This document shows positions 45,085-56,799 of a stretch of DNA of 64,000 nt, one piece after another. The DNA lies in NCBI GenBank assembly GCA_016748015.1, contig JAAOMT010000283.1, positions 72,304 through 136,303 of the forward strand, in the 5' to 3' direction. The notes under the pieces were generated by a model. It worked only from the letters and a program-made list of their open reading frames with translations, made no database searches and was not told the origin of the DNA. The translations under genes and the position numbers were made by a program. This DNA comes from Geosiphon pyriformis (lineage: Eukaryota; Glomeromycota; Glomeromycetes; Archaeosporales; Geosiphonaceae). Position 1 is the stretch's first letter; the number at the start of each line of letters is the position of its first letter.

Positions 45085-46055
45085 GTGGCAGAATCAGAAA
45101 TTATAGAAGCAAACCATTTAGGATTTGCCAAATTTTTGTTTCAATAGTACAGCCAACAATTAGAATTAAACAATAATCATTTTCCAGCAGAATTAGTTTT
45201 TAACTTCTATATCAATGATAAAATCATGGATTGCTTAGGAAAAATGGTTAACATTGAATTCGCAAAAAAAAATTTCTATACAGAATTATTTTAACACACC
45301 AGCTTACCAAAAAATTACAGTTTCACACTAATTATTAGGGAAATTAATTAAATCATTAAAAGGTACACTCAACAACAATTTCCCATTACCTATGCAGACA
45401 AAGGCAAAGAAAGATTGCAAACACCAGCAGTAACACCCAAAAAGATACAACCACCTATTTAGAAGAAAATCAGAATTGAATTACCAACCAATCCATCATA
45501 CTATTATACACCAGGAAGTGCCATCAATATTACCTCAGCAGACGTGTTCACATCAAATGCAATATCAACTTTTGGACAAATTCCATTTCAAAATAAACAA
45601 AAAAAAGCAGAGTTATTAGAACCATATGGCAAATATTGTGAAGGATTTAAATTGTGATCACCAACATCATCAGAATTTCGATTACTGCCACCTCAACCAG
45701 ATTTTGGAACCGCAAATTCATGGGAAGTAACTGAATTGGAAGAAAAAAAAAGTAAGGATCAAAAATTTACTTACCAAAACCTGATCTTAGAAAATCTGGA
45801 AGTTAAAACTCCGAACATTCAAACCCAGCAACCTCAAAACAATCCAAACTCCAAAACAATTAATCAGCAAAACTTACCTTTAGTAATTGTCATTAATCAG
45901 CCACCAGTTGAACCAATTCAATAGCTGCTATTTCAGCAACTTATTCAACAACCACTACAATTACTACAACAACCACAACAACTACTTTAACAGCTGTAAC
46001 AACAACTTCAACCACCACCAGCACAACAACAACTAATCGCACCAATTGCATATGC
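45085..46055 (+). pseudogene. E3 gag, first part
   Basis: Begins at the conserved GTG (VAESEI). N-terminal domain with CAA-derived stops, an acidic-to-Gln-rich linker with an open stretch 45736-45924, and a Gln/Pro-rich run (45930-46035). It is cut after GCATATGC by E4. The frame resumes at 56193 (codons for S-I-T-K-L). Confidence 0.8.
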
Positions 46056-46913
46056 TGTTACTCATAGAAAAAAACAGATATAAGAAAATAGTAGACCAAT
46101 AGAAGAATAGTATATAGCACATAAGCATATTGCTTAGCAATGTAGAGCAATGATAGAAATCATAACACATTGCTTAGCAATGTGGAGCAATGTCAGAAAA
46201 CATGGCACATTGCTTAGCAATATGGAGTTATATTAGAAAATGAGAGCACATGACTCAGCAATGTAAGCATTGCTCAAGAAATTATAGCACATCACTCGAG
46301 AATGTGAGCGATCTCATAAAACATCAATTATGTATATATAGTGGTAGCATTAGAGGTAAAAAGAGCAGAATCCATCAGTAGAAACCTTCCATATTATGAA
46401 TATCAATAAATAATTATTTACTATCTCAATCCACTTATTACTATCAACATGAAGTGTTGATAGTAATTGATACTTAACCCCACTGGAACAATAGCTTTTG
46501 ATCACAGCTATTGACGGAATACTAACTTGTACATTGCCTTGGCCCATTTCTTTATTTTTTTTTCTTTTATTTTTTTTTCTTTCTTTGATTTTATTTGTTG
46601 TATACTAATTAATTGAGGATTAAAGTGCTGAGATACAGACATTATAGTGACTGGTAAAAGACCAAGAAATAAGAGTAGAACACTTATAGATTTGAGAATA
46701 GCTTATCAGGAGGATTACCGGCCACCATGCTGAGAAAAAAATTCAACAGAATTGTGATTCTGGAAGACTACTGAAAACAACTATTAAATCTCTGTTCATT
46801 ATACAAAGAACTCCACAACCCAAAACCTTCAGATATCTACACCTGAGTACCAACTAAGCACCAAGTTATGGATTTGTTATTTGATTTAAGATCCCAAATA
46901 ATCATTTGTAACA
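46056..46913 (+). repeat. E4 5' LTR (U3 type A2)
   Basis: Starts TGTTACTCATAG and ends CATTTGTAACA like A1 LTRs. But U3 (46120-46320) consists of repeats of about 50 bp around ATTGCTTAGCAAT palindromes and AGCAATG boxes. Downstream, ATTATGTATATATAG and the rest match A1. Hairpin arms 46440-46449 and 46455-46464 with loop TGAAG. Confidence 0.94.
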
Positions 46914-46973
46914 TTTGGTGCTTCCTGTGAGGTATAATCCTACAGAGAACCAGCACTAACAAATAAATTAACA

Positions 46974-49060
46974 GTGGCAAAATCAGAAAGTATAGAAGCA
47001 AACCATTTAAGATTCACAAAATCCTTATTTCAACACTACTGTCAACACTTGGGATTGAACCACAATCAGATATTAGCAGAATCAGTCTTCAATTTTTACA
47101 TCAATGAAAGAATTATCTATTTATTAGGAACACCAGTAAACACTGAATCAGTGAGAGAAACTTTTTACCACAAATTAATCCAAAACATCAGCTTACCAAC
47201 AAATTATAATTTTGCATCCATCATCACTAAGATTAATAAAGAAATTGAACATCACACATAACAAAGATACCCAATTACTTATGCCAGTAAAGGCAAAGGA
47301 AAATTACAAACACCAGCAGTAACACCTCAATGGATCCAACCACCCATTTGGAAGAAACACAGAATTGAATTACCAACAAATCCATCATACCACTATACAC
47401 CTGGAAGCATCATCAACATCATATCAACAGGTGCATCCACATCAAATATAACATCCACATTTAGATGCTTTCTATTTCAGAGTAAACAGAGAAAAGAAGA
47501 TCTTTTAGGACCATACAGTGCATATTTCAAAGGATTTAAATCATGATCGCCAATGCTATCAGGACTTTGATCTCCACTACTGCAACCAGATTTCAGAACC
47601 ACAAGTTTCTGGGAAGTAACAAATTCGGAAGAAGAACAAGAAGAAGAGGAAGAAGAATCTGAAAATCAAGAATTTACTTATCAGAATCCAATCCCAGAAA
47701 ACCCAAATATTGAAACCCTGAATTTTCAAACTCAGCAAAATCCAAATTTGGAAAATCCAGAAATTGAGACTCTGAATTTTCAAACGCAGCACAATCAGAA
47801 TAATCACAACCCCAACATCAATAATCAACAACACTTACCTCCAGTAATCATGATTAATCTAGCTCTACCAATCAATGAACAGCAACAGCAGTTACTTCAA
47901 CCACCTCAACAACTACAGCAGCTGCTTCAACAGCCGCAACAACAACTGCAACAACCAAATGTTGATCCAATGGTCTATACTCTGATAGCAAAACTTGAGA
48001 AATTCACCAGTGAAGAAGATGACGCCTAAGTGTGGCTAAACAATGTGGAGAAAGCCATTATAGCCAATGGCTGGAATGATGCCAGAGCCATGTAGGCTAT
48101 TCCTTACTTTCTTTAAGATACTGCCAATTCATGGTATTAAAGCTTGGCTAACAAACCCCAAGATTTTGCTGCATTCAAGCTTGCATTTCTACAATACTTC
48201 AGCAACAATAATAGTATTAATCAGCTAGTAAATACTTTCACCACTATCAAACAAGGGGAAAATGAAACAGTTATTACTTACCTAGAATGCTTCCATAGAA
48301 ATCTGCGCCAAATTCAAACAATTCAGGCTGACTATTTTACAGTGCCACAAATCCTAAACCAATTTATTAGAGGTCTGTGCAGTAGTATCCTCCAATGTGT
48401 ATGTCCAATGCATCCAGCAGATCTTCAAGCTGCAGTTACTAATGCCAGAGATTTTGAATTGGTAGAACTTAAAGCAAATCATGCCCAAGCCATTAATCTA
48501 GTAATGAATGGATTATCTGAATTAGATTCCAAATTGAAACAATTCAGTGATTCAATTAATCAAAAATTGGAAAGATACTTAGCTAACAATTGCACAATTT
48601 ATCAACCACCACAATGATGCAATAATTCAGGAAACATGAATTGTTTCCAAAATCAGTCACATCCATCATCATCTCCAAATTAGCCATAGTAACAAGAGAC
48701 ACATGTTTGCCATAACTGTGGTAAACAAGGCCATATTAGAGCCAACTGCTGATTTTATAATAATAACTAATGATCAAGAAATCAATATCAAAACCCCAAT
48801 TGCTGGTTCCCAATTCCGAGTTATCAATCCAACCCAACACCATATCAACCAACTTACTTGCCAATAACACAACAGCCAATATATCAACCACCCATATATC
48901 AACCTCTAGTTTATCAACTGCAGCTACTGATAATATATCAATTATTACAGCCACAAATAATTTATCAAACACCCACAATTCAAACACCACCATCAAACCC
49001 AGCTCAAATAACATCAAAAAACCTTAGATCAAGAGTCACCCAAAACTGAAGATCAGCAAT
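46974..49060 (+). pseudogene. E4 gag
   Basis: GTG start (VAKSES). N-terminal domain to 47261, acidic segment (47630-47680), Gln/Pro-rich run QQQQLLQPPQQLQQLLQQP near 47880-47960. Capsid block (48144-48590) open for 157 codons with YFSNNNSINQLVNTFTTIKQ. An intact CCHC knuckle CHNCGKQGHIRANC at 48708-48749. Tyr/Gln/Pro tail 48870-48990. Stops at Gln, Trp and Arg codons. Confidence 0.87.
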
Positions 49061-49139
49061 GGTTGTTCACCAACCAATTCTCAGTTCATTTAACCAGCCA
49101 TCAGAATCACAACAGCGGAGTTCAGGAACCGGGTATACT

Positions 49140-49730
49140 CAAAACTCGAGTTCCTAAAACTATTTAAGTCTTCTGGTTACCACAGAAAACATCTTACTTA
49201 ACACTCGGAAACCCAAACAGAAGCAATCACTTACCAATATTCCACCAGCTACTGTCATAGAAGATGAGTCTCTAGCAGCTATATTTCTTTTCAAAATCGA
49301 GGAACTGACAGAAACCCCTTTGTTTAGTGGAGCTGTACTCAAGAAAAAACCTATCACAGTAATGTACACAGATGCCAAAATTGATGGTCAGTCTATCAAA
49401 CTGATCCTAGATAGTGGATCAGCTGGCAGCATTATCACAAGACAGCTCATGGACCAATTAAGTCACTAAGTTGATCAAGCTGCCAGTACAAGGATAATTA
49501 CCACTGATGAAGCCACCAAAACTCCAATTGGTAAAATAGATAACTTGCCCATAGAAATCAATGGTATCACTGTACCAATCAAGGTATTAGTTATGGAAGC
49601 CACTCAATACCAAGCACTAGTGAGTAATGACTGGCTGTCCAAAATCAACACAACACTCGACTAGAACACCCAAGAGCTCCAGCTTAGCCAGAATGGACAA
49701 CACACATGTGTACCAGCCATGTGTGGCCAC
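49140..49730 (+). pseudogene. E4 aspartic protease
   Basis: LILDSGSAGSIITRQLMDQL (49400-49460) is intact. VSNDWLSKINTTL follows near 49620. Same frame as gag and as RT. A stop lies at the Gln-Val-Asp boundary (49468). Confidence 0.87.
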
Positions 49731-50069
49731 TTCAAACCCATCATCATGCCATCAGCACCACTCATTGAGTTCAAAGAAAAAAAAGAGAAACCTACATGGG
49801 AAGCGTACCAAGTCTTTTAGGCCGATGAAGACCACAACAAGTTACCACCAATACTCTCCTAAGATGATGACAACAAAAGAAAACAGAAGAAAAAACTTAC
49901 CTGAAATAACAACCAAGCCTGGGAGATGAAGAATGACCAAAAAGAATCAGCAAACTGGAAGTGGGAAGAAACTGATAAGAGAAAGAGAAAAGAAAAGGAA
50001 GAAGAAACCACCTTCACCAACAGTAATTATAGTTCATATGCTTACGTTTCATCACAACTATCACATTAT

Positions 50070-50735
50070 CACTGATCAAAATTGGTATGCATTGATTGCA
50101 GCAAAAAATTGTCATTAATGGATGCATGCTGTGACAACGACGAGGAATACTCCACGGCAACAAAATTCTATTGCCACCCATACATCATAGAACACTTTGG
50201 ACGACTGAAACAATAAGGAAAATGAGACAACCAATTATGTCTTGTATGTGGAACTATTTTGCCTGACAAAGGAATGTGGAATGACATTTCTGGACATGGA
50301 GGAACGTGCAACAAGATGTGTCAGTATACGATTCTAATCAATAACTGGGTAAGCAAAAGAACACCAATCGACGATGCCTGAAAAAGAGCATTGCAATGAT
50401 TGAAAGGATATCTCCACAACGAACATAAACTCTGGAGAATGACATATGCAAAAGCAGAAGGCACGACCATTAGTGAACTACTAAAAATCAAAAACAACCT
50501 TCTATCTCTTCCTGAACCCGAATACATTTAAACCTTTGATGTATTTGGCAACATTGAGAATGACCCAGAGGAATTCTATGAACATTACCAGCAATTAACA
50601 CCTACTAGAAAAAAGCAGGAACAATGCTTAGAAGAACTAAACACCCAATTATGTAATCACTGTTTGATCCCATATGACTTCTAGTATTGTAATAAGTGTG
50701 ACCTTATTTACAATCCACCACTACACATGATCTAT
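50070..50735 (+). pseudogene. E4 cysteine-rich module and zinc ribbon
   Basis: First cluster: CIDCSKKLS-type start near 50090, ACCDN near 50125, a degraded CHPY (Cys to Tyr), LCLVCGT near 50238 and TCNKMC near 50307. Second: QLCNHC and YCNKCD (50650-50705). Family A signature with Cys losses by G-to-A. Lys/Glu-rich sequence fills 49760-50000 between protease and this module. Confidence 0.65.
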
Positions 50736-51761
50736 ACAATTTCAAAAGAAAAAGAACCAATAAGCAACTGCACATTAGAATTGGAATCAACTTTCAATTC
50801 CGATTCAAACTCTGACAACAATGATGACAAAAACACCAGTTCTAGCTTAGCTCAAAACGACAACAAAAATAACAACAATTTGAACCCTAATTCAAACTCC
50901 AAAACATATATCACCCTTTCTAATCTTACTAAGAAACAAGAACTGAAATGGTTCAGCAATAATAATGAAGATATTATGCCTGAACACGTGCATGATACTG
51001 ATGCAGGATTTGATCTAAGATATCTGAGGAAAGAGTCCATCAAATTAGAACTTCATTTGTGCACTTGTATCAATCTGAAAATAGCACTAGAAATTCCAGC
51101 AACAACAATGGTTCAATTAGCATCCAGGAGTAGTTTAGCAAAAAAGGGAATCAACATCAGAGGAGAAATAATTGACACAGGATACATAGAAAATATTATT
51201 GCAATGGTACAAAATAATTCAGAAAAAGCATATATCATAGATCCAAATAAAAAGATAGCACAGGCAATATTCCTACCTTTGGTAAAAGTAGCTCAGTTAG
51301 TGGCAGTGAGAAACAGGGAAAAATTAAAGATTATTGCTAAAAGGATACAGGGATTCGGATCAATAAGTAGAATAGACATACTAGTTAATATGGCAGAGGA
51401 AAAGGTTATTGACAAAGGAGAAATTATCTCAACCCGTCAATCAATCTCCATCTCACCATATGACCAGTATATGTTAGCCATAAAAAGAGAAGTAAAGGAT
51501 CAAGCTCAATTGTTCAAAGCAGAAGCCACCATTTGTGAATTAGGAGAGATTGGACTTACTAATCTCTACATATTAGCCAAAAGCCCTAAAAACATAAAAA
51601 TTCCCATCTATAATGCAACTAAAAAAGTTATTGAAATACCAAAAGAAACTATTATTGGATATTTAACCACTCAAGTTGAAGATCAACCACCAAACCACAT
51701 TTCAAATTTTTCACAACTTTGCAGATATGTGGACATTACATCACAGACTATATACAAATAA
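50727..51761 (+). CDS. E4 open segment: Asn-rich linker, dUTPase, spacer (344 codons)
   Basis: This is the longest open frame in the window, part of the E4 gag-pol frame and not a separate gene. The start given is not a true initiation codon. Residues 20-70 are the Asn/Asp/Ser linker. Residues 85-215 are a dUTPase with DTDAGFDLRY (motif 1, intact), SRSSLAKKGINI (2), EIIDTGYIENII (3), KKIAQAIFLPL (4) and IQGFGSIS (5, ending Ile-Ser where Ser-Thr-Gly is usual). Residues 220-344 are the beta-rich spacer. All residues expected for dUTP binding in motifs 1-4 seem present, so this copy best represents the ancestral domain. Confidence 0.85.
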   Translation: MIYTISKEKEPISNCTLELESTFNSDSNSDNNDDKNTSSSLAQNDNKNNNNLNPNSNSKTYITLSNLTKKQELKWFSNNNEDIMPEHVHDTDAGFDLRYLRKESIKLELHLCTCINLKIALEIPATTMVQLASRSSLAKKGINIRGEIIDTGYIENIIAMVQNNSEKAYIIDPNKKIAQAIFLPLVKVAQLVAVRNREKLKIIAKRIQGFGSISRIDILVNMAEEKVIDKGEIISTRQSISISPYDQYMLAIKREVKDQAQLFKAEATICELGEIGLTNLYILAKSPKNIKIPIYNATKKVIEIPKETIIGYLTTQVEDQPPNHISNFSQLCRYVDITSQTIYK

Positions 51762-51775
51762 AGTGAATGTTATCT

Positions 51776-53200
51776 ATTACAACCAGAACAATTGAAACAG
51801 ATCAATATGGAGAATCTAGACCCACTCCAACAAATGCAATTAAAGATGTTATTTAGCAATTTCAATGACATTTTTACAAGCAAAAATAAATTTGGCCACA
51901 CCAACATCATCCAGCATCAGATCAAAACTAGAGATGTAATGCCAATTAAACAAAGAGCATACAGAGTACCACCAGCTAGCCATGAGATCATTCGTCAAAA
52001 AATCAATTGGATGCTTGACAATGGGCTAATTCAGTCATCAATGAGTTCATGGTCATCACCAGTGGTACTAGTCTGGAAAAAGAATGGAAAAATTTGCTTT
52101 TGTGTAGATTACCAGAAATTGAATGAAGTAACCAAAGGAGACAGCTACCCAACTCCAAAGATCCAAGAACTATTCAACACCTTTGAAGAAAATAAATGGT
52201 TCTCAACACTAGATTTAGATAGTGGTTACTGACAAGTAGCCATGGACTCAGCCAACAAAAAAAAGACTGTATTCACAACAAGAGAAAGGAATTTCGAATT
52301 TGAAATCATGCCATTTGGCTTGATGAATGCTCCAGCAATATTCCAATGACTCATAGAAATTGTCTATACTGGATTACTATGAAAATCAGTAGTCGTATAC
52401 TTAGATGACACAAATGTATTTTCTAAGACATTTGATGACCATTTACATCATCTCCAACAAGTATTTGAAAGACTCAGACGAGCAGGATTGAAACTAAATG
52501 CCAACAAATGTTTCTTTGGCAAAATTGAGCTCAAGTTTTTGGGACATGTGATAAGCAAAAATGGTATTAAAACAGATCCAGATAAGATTGCAATAGTAAA
52601 AAACTTTCCAGTACCAACAAACTTGCCAGAACTAAGGACATTTTTGGGATTTGCAGGCTATTATTGCTGTTTCATCAAGGACTTTTCTAAACTAGCCCAG
52701 CCATTTTACCATCTACAAACCAAGAATGTGAAGTATAAATAGACTAAAACTTAACAAGAAGCATTTGACACATTGAGAAGAAAGCTTATTTAAGCTCCAG
52801 TATTGATGTATTCAGACTACAGCAAACCATTCATCATCACTATGGATGCATCAAGTCAAGCATTAGGAGCAGTACTATCACAAAAAAGACCAGATAGAAG
52901 AGAACATTCAGTAGCTTATGCCAGTAAAAGCTTAATTCCAGCCAAAAAAAACTATAGAACACCAGCACTGAAACATTTAACAATCTATTGGGCAGTTATA
53001 AGATGGAGAGAATACTTGAGTCAAAAGTTTGAAATATATATGGATCACAAAAAATTAACTTCAATCCAGAAATAAAAATTTGCAGACAATTACCATGCCA
53101 GATAAAAAATAGAACTTTCATCATGTAATTATACAGTACATTATAAAAAGAGAAAAGACAATGGAAATGCTGATGGATTGTCGTGAATGAGACAAATCTA
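51776..53200 (+). pseudogene. E4 reverse transcriptase and RNase H
   Basis: RT is open 51792-52232 with QRAYRVPPASHEIIR, GLIQSSMSSWSSPVVLV, CFCVDYQKLNEV and STLDLDSGY. Then stop (TGG to TGA), MPFGLMNAPAIFQ, VVVYLDDTNVFSKTF (52390-52430; catalytic YLDD intact) and LKFLGHVISKNGIKTDPDK. RNase H (52803-53075): ITMDASSQALGAVLSQ (Thr to Met), LKHLTIYWAV (catalytic Glu to Lys) and YMDHKKL. Confidence 0.88.
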
Positions 53201-54614
53201 AAAACATTTCAACCCAAAAATATAACAAAAAATAAATACGCAAAAATACCAACAACTTTAACATTATATAAATACTTAATCATTCAAGGAGAAATTATCT
53301 CAAAAAGAACAAAACAACATAAAACAACAATCAAAATATTTTATCAATCATCAAAATATACTTTACCAAAAGAACAGAAAAAATCCAGATCAACCAATCA
53401 GAGTAATCACAGAACCAAAGAAAGAGACAATATTATTTAACATGCACTCAGACCCAACAGCAGAACATTTTTATAAAAAAGCAATCATGAAAAGAACCAG
53501 AAAAAGATACTATTGGCCATTAATGTATCCAGACATTATTTAATATGTTCAAAATTGTGATGCTTATTAGAAAAGAGGAGAAACAAGACCCAGTAAACCA
53601 TTAAAACCAATCAAAGTAGGACAACTATTTGATCACATTGGAATTGACTTAGTTGGACCATTAACAATTACCAGCAGAGACAACAGATATATTGCAGTAG
53701 CTATGGATTATCTCACTAAATGGCCAGAAGCAAGAGCCATTCAGAGAGCAAATGTAGAATCCATTGCCAAATTTGTTCATTAAGATTTGATCTGTCGACA
53801 CAGATGTCCAAAAGAACTACTATCAGATTAAAGAACTCACTTTGTGAACAGAACACTGGCAAAATTAAGTCAAAGATTTGGAGTTAAAAAACCATTGTCA
53901 TTACCATATCATTCACAAACCAATAGACTAGTTGAAAGATTCAATAGAACACTGTGTGAAGCAGTTGCCAAGATCAATCAAGAAAACCAGGAGGAATGAG
54001 ATTTGTTTATACTATCAGTACTATTTGCTTATCAAACAATGAAGTAAAACACTACACAAACAACACTATTTGAATTATTATACAGTAGAACAGCAACACT
54101 ACCAGTCAAGATAGAAGTCAACACTTATCCAACAGAACCAATAACTGAAGACAATTTTCAGGAAATGTTGCTAAGAAGAACATATGACTTGATAGAAACT
54201 CTAGAAAACAAGTGACGGAGAGCAGCTGATAACATTCAAAAGTCACAAGAGAAACAAAAAAAAAAACATGATAACCAACTACCAGACAAACCAGTTGAAT
54301 TCAAGATTAGAGACAAAGTACTTCTATATCATACTAAAGCAGAAAAACAATGAAATGGAAAATTTGACCCCAAATGGAACAGATCATTTCACATTGAAGA
54401 AATTCTTAGAAATAGAGCTTATAAATTAAGATGAAACAACAGAATCTTAGCCAAAGCAGCACATAGTAATTGACTGAAACCATATCACCAGATAGCATCA
54501 GCATCTACCAATAACATTCTACAATTGGGAGTACAAAGAATACTAGTCCAACCAGATGAGATTCTACGAGATCTGGAACCAATTATAGTTATTAAACCAA
54601 ACATGTCAAATTGA
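53200..54614 (+). pseudogene. E4 integrase
   Basis: Zinc domain MHSDPTAEHFYKK (53440) with NCDAY (second Cys to Tyr). Core IGIDLVGPL (53637), LLSD (53820) and LVERFNRTLCEAVAK (53925) keep D, D and E. GPY/F-like KFDPKWNRSFHIEEIL (54360). Frame ends AAT TGA at 54612-54614. Stops at about ten Gln and Trp codons. Confidence 0.87.
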
Positions 54615-54669
54615 ACAAACCAAAGAGTATATAAAGACACAGTATACATAACAAAAGCAACCAAGAAAA

Positions 54670-55305
54670 ATGAAAATATCAGATCATATTCACACTATAG
54701 CTCAACAATTATTCCAGGCCTTAAGTAAACAATAGTTAAACATGGAAATTGTTATTAACAACCAAATAATTTGCTATCAAAACAACCAAAAAAAAACAAA
54801 GAATACACCATATCAGCAACCACCAAAAAACAATAAAAACTGGACAGATAACTTAATAAAAAAAGTGAAGAACACTTTTGGGAAAATCCCTGTTATGACA
54901 CCAACAGAAGAGCTCACAAAAGAAAATTGGAAGCAATGAACAGAACAACTTCCAATATCATATTGCTACTACTAATTAGATCAAAAGTTGAATATTCAGG
55001 AATTGTATATCAACAAATTCAAGAGAATATTCAACCAAGACATAATACAACAAATTGAAGAATTTATTGGAAAGAAAACAAATTCAACATTACATGTTAG
55101 AACAATATACCAACTATATAACATATTTCAGAACTATTCAGAAGTATTGTTACACTCTGACATGGAAACCATAACCATCAACCAATGGGGAAGAATGAAC
55201 AATACACAAGTAGAAGATGTGAAAAACAAAGTCGAACAAACAATACTTGAAAAAAAAGTTTTAGAATTAATTCAAAACGAAAATTTCGACAAAGCTCAAT
55301 ATTAA
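54670..55305 (+). pseudogene. E4 conserved 3' ORF (ORF3), 211 codons
   Basis: ATG at 54670 (MKISDHIHTIAQQLFQAL) to FDKAQY-TAA at 55305 in one frame that differs from gag-pol, 55 nt after the pol stop. Only four or so stops (Gln and Trp positions). Middle part: Lys/Asn-rich; C-terminal half is predicted helical (QWGRMNNTQVEDVKNKVEQT). No signal peptide, membrane span, Cys motif or known fold. The independent reading frame with ATG and stop retained, plus similar length in E1 and E2, argue for a real protein. Confidence 0.75.
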
Positions 55306-55319
55306 AAAAGAGGAGATAA

Positions 55320-56188
55320 TGTTACTCATAGAAAAAAAACAGATATAAGAAAATAGTAGACCAATAGAAGAATAGTATATAGCACATGAGCACATTGCTC
55401 AGCAATATAGAGCAATGATAGAAATCATGGCACATTGTTTAGCAATATAAAGCAATATTAAAAAACATGGCACATTGCTCAGCAATGTGGAGCAATGTTA
55501 GAAAATGAGAGCACATTGCTTAGCAATGTGAGCATTGCTCAAGAAATTATAGCACATTGCTCGGGAATGTGAGTGATCTCATAGAACATCAATTATGTAT
55601 ATATAGTGATAGTGTTAGAAGTAGAAAGAGCAGAATCCATTAGTAAAAACCTTTTACATTATGAATATCAATAAATAATTATTCACTATTTCAATCCACT
55701 CATTACTATTAACACTTTATGTTAATAGTAATTGATACTTAACCTCACTGGAACAATAGCTATTGATTATGGCTATTGATGGAATATTAACTTGTGCATT
55801 GTCTTGGCCCATTTCTTTATTTTCTTTTATTTTATTTTCTTTTATTTTCTTTTCTTTTTTTGATTTTATTTGTTGTATACTAATTGATTGAGGATTAAAG
55901 CACTAAAATACAGATGTTATAGTTACTGGTAAAAAATCCAGAAATAAGAGTAAAACACTCATAGATTTGAGGATAACTTACCAGGAGGATTACCGGCCAC
56001 CACACTGAGAAAAAAATTTGATGGAATTGCAATTCTAGGAGGCTACTGAAAACAACTATTAAATTTCTGTTTATTATACAAAGAACTTCACAACCCAAAA
56101 CCTTCAGATATCTACATCCGAGTATCAACTAAGTACCAAGTTACGGATTTGTTATTTGACTTGAGACCCCAAATAATCATCTATAACA
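55320..56188 (+). repeat. E4 3' LTR (U3 type A2)
   Basis: Starts TGTTACTCATAG, ends ATCTATAACA. A2-type U3 55380-55580. Hairpin arms ACTATTAACA (55705-55714) and TGTTAATAGT (55720-55729) with loop CTTTA, opposite in orientation to the 5' LTR loop TGAAG. Preceded by AAAAAAGAGGAGATAA (polypurine tract). Confidence 0.94.
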
Positions 56189-56799
56189 AAACATCCATTA
56201 CAAAGCTAAAAAAATTTTCTAGTGAAGAAGACAATGTCCAAACATGGATCAATGATATTGTCAAAGCCATTATCGCCAATAACTGGAATAATACCAGAGC
56301 CCTTCAAGCAATTCCCTATTTTTTTCAGGATGCTACCAATTCATGATATCATAGTCTAGCTCAGAAACCCCAAACATTTGATGTATTTAAATTGGAATTT
56401 TTAAGATATTTTAGTAACAGCAACAGCATTAATCACTTGGTCAACACCTTCACTATTATCAAACAGGGAGATACTGAAGCAGTCACCACTTACTTAAGAT
56501 GTTTCCATCAAAATCTGTGCCAAATACAAGCCATCAATGCCAATTACTGCAGATTACACAGTAGCATTCTGCAATGCATACATCTAATACATTCAGCAGA
56601 CCTTCAAGCTGCAATTACACATGCCAAAGATTTTGAAACAGCTAAACTCAAAGCCAACCATGCTCAAGCCATCAATCTAGTGATAAATAGATTATCTGAA
56701 TTAGATTCCAAATTGAAACAATTCAGTGATTCAATTAATCAAAAATTGGAAAGATACTTAACTAACAATTGCACAATTTATTAACCACCACAATGACGC
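56189..56799 (+). pseudogene. E3 gag, middle part (capsid)
   Basis: Resumes E3 gag after E4: SITKLKKFSSEEDNVQTW, then YFSNSNSINHLVNTFTIIKQ, ending with LERYLTNNCTIY (56740-56784). A short deletion near 56540 removes the PQILNQF-type block present in E4. Confidence 0.82.

Larger units (their letters stand above)
46056..56188 (+). mobile_element. Gypsy element E4 (family A, U3 type A2), nested in E3 gag
   Basis: LTRs 46056-46913 and 55320-56188. It is the best preserved pol of the window: gag through integrase lie in a single frame, 46974-54614, broken only by stop codons. RT keeps YLDD. The 4-nt slot between LTR and resumed E3 sequence is ATGC on the left and AAAC on the right, an imperfect duplication of the right length. 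It differs from E1-E3 in U3. Confidence 0.95.

Noticed and set aside
54670-55305. Envelope gene at the 3' end, making these errantivirus-like
   Set aside because: No signal peptide, membrane anchor or cleavage-type motif; the protein is hydrophilic throughout.
46052-56192. Clean target duplication for E4
   Set aside because: Flanks are ATGC and AAAC; only the 4-nt length fits, so it is not counted as a match.
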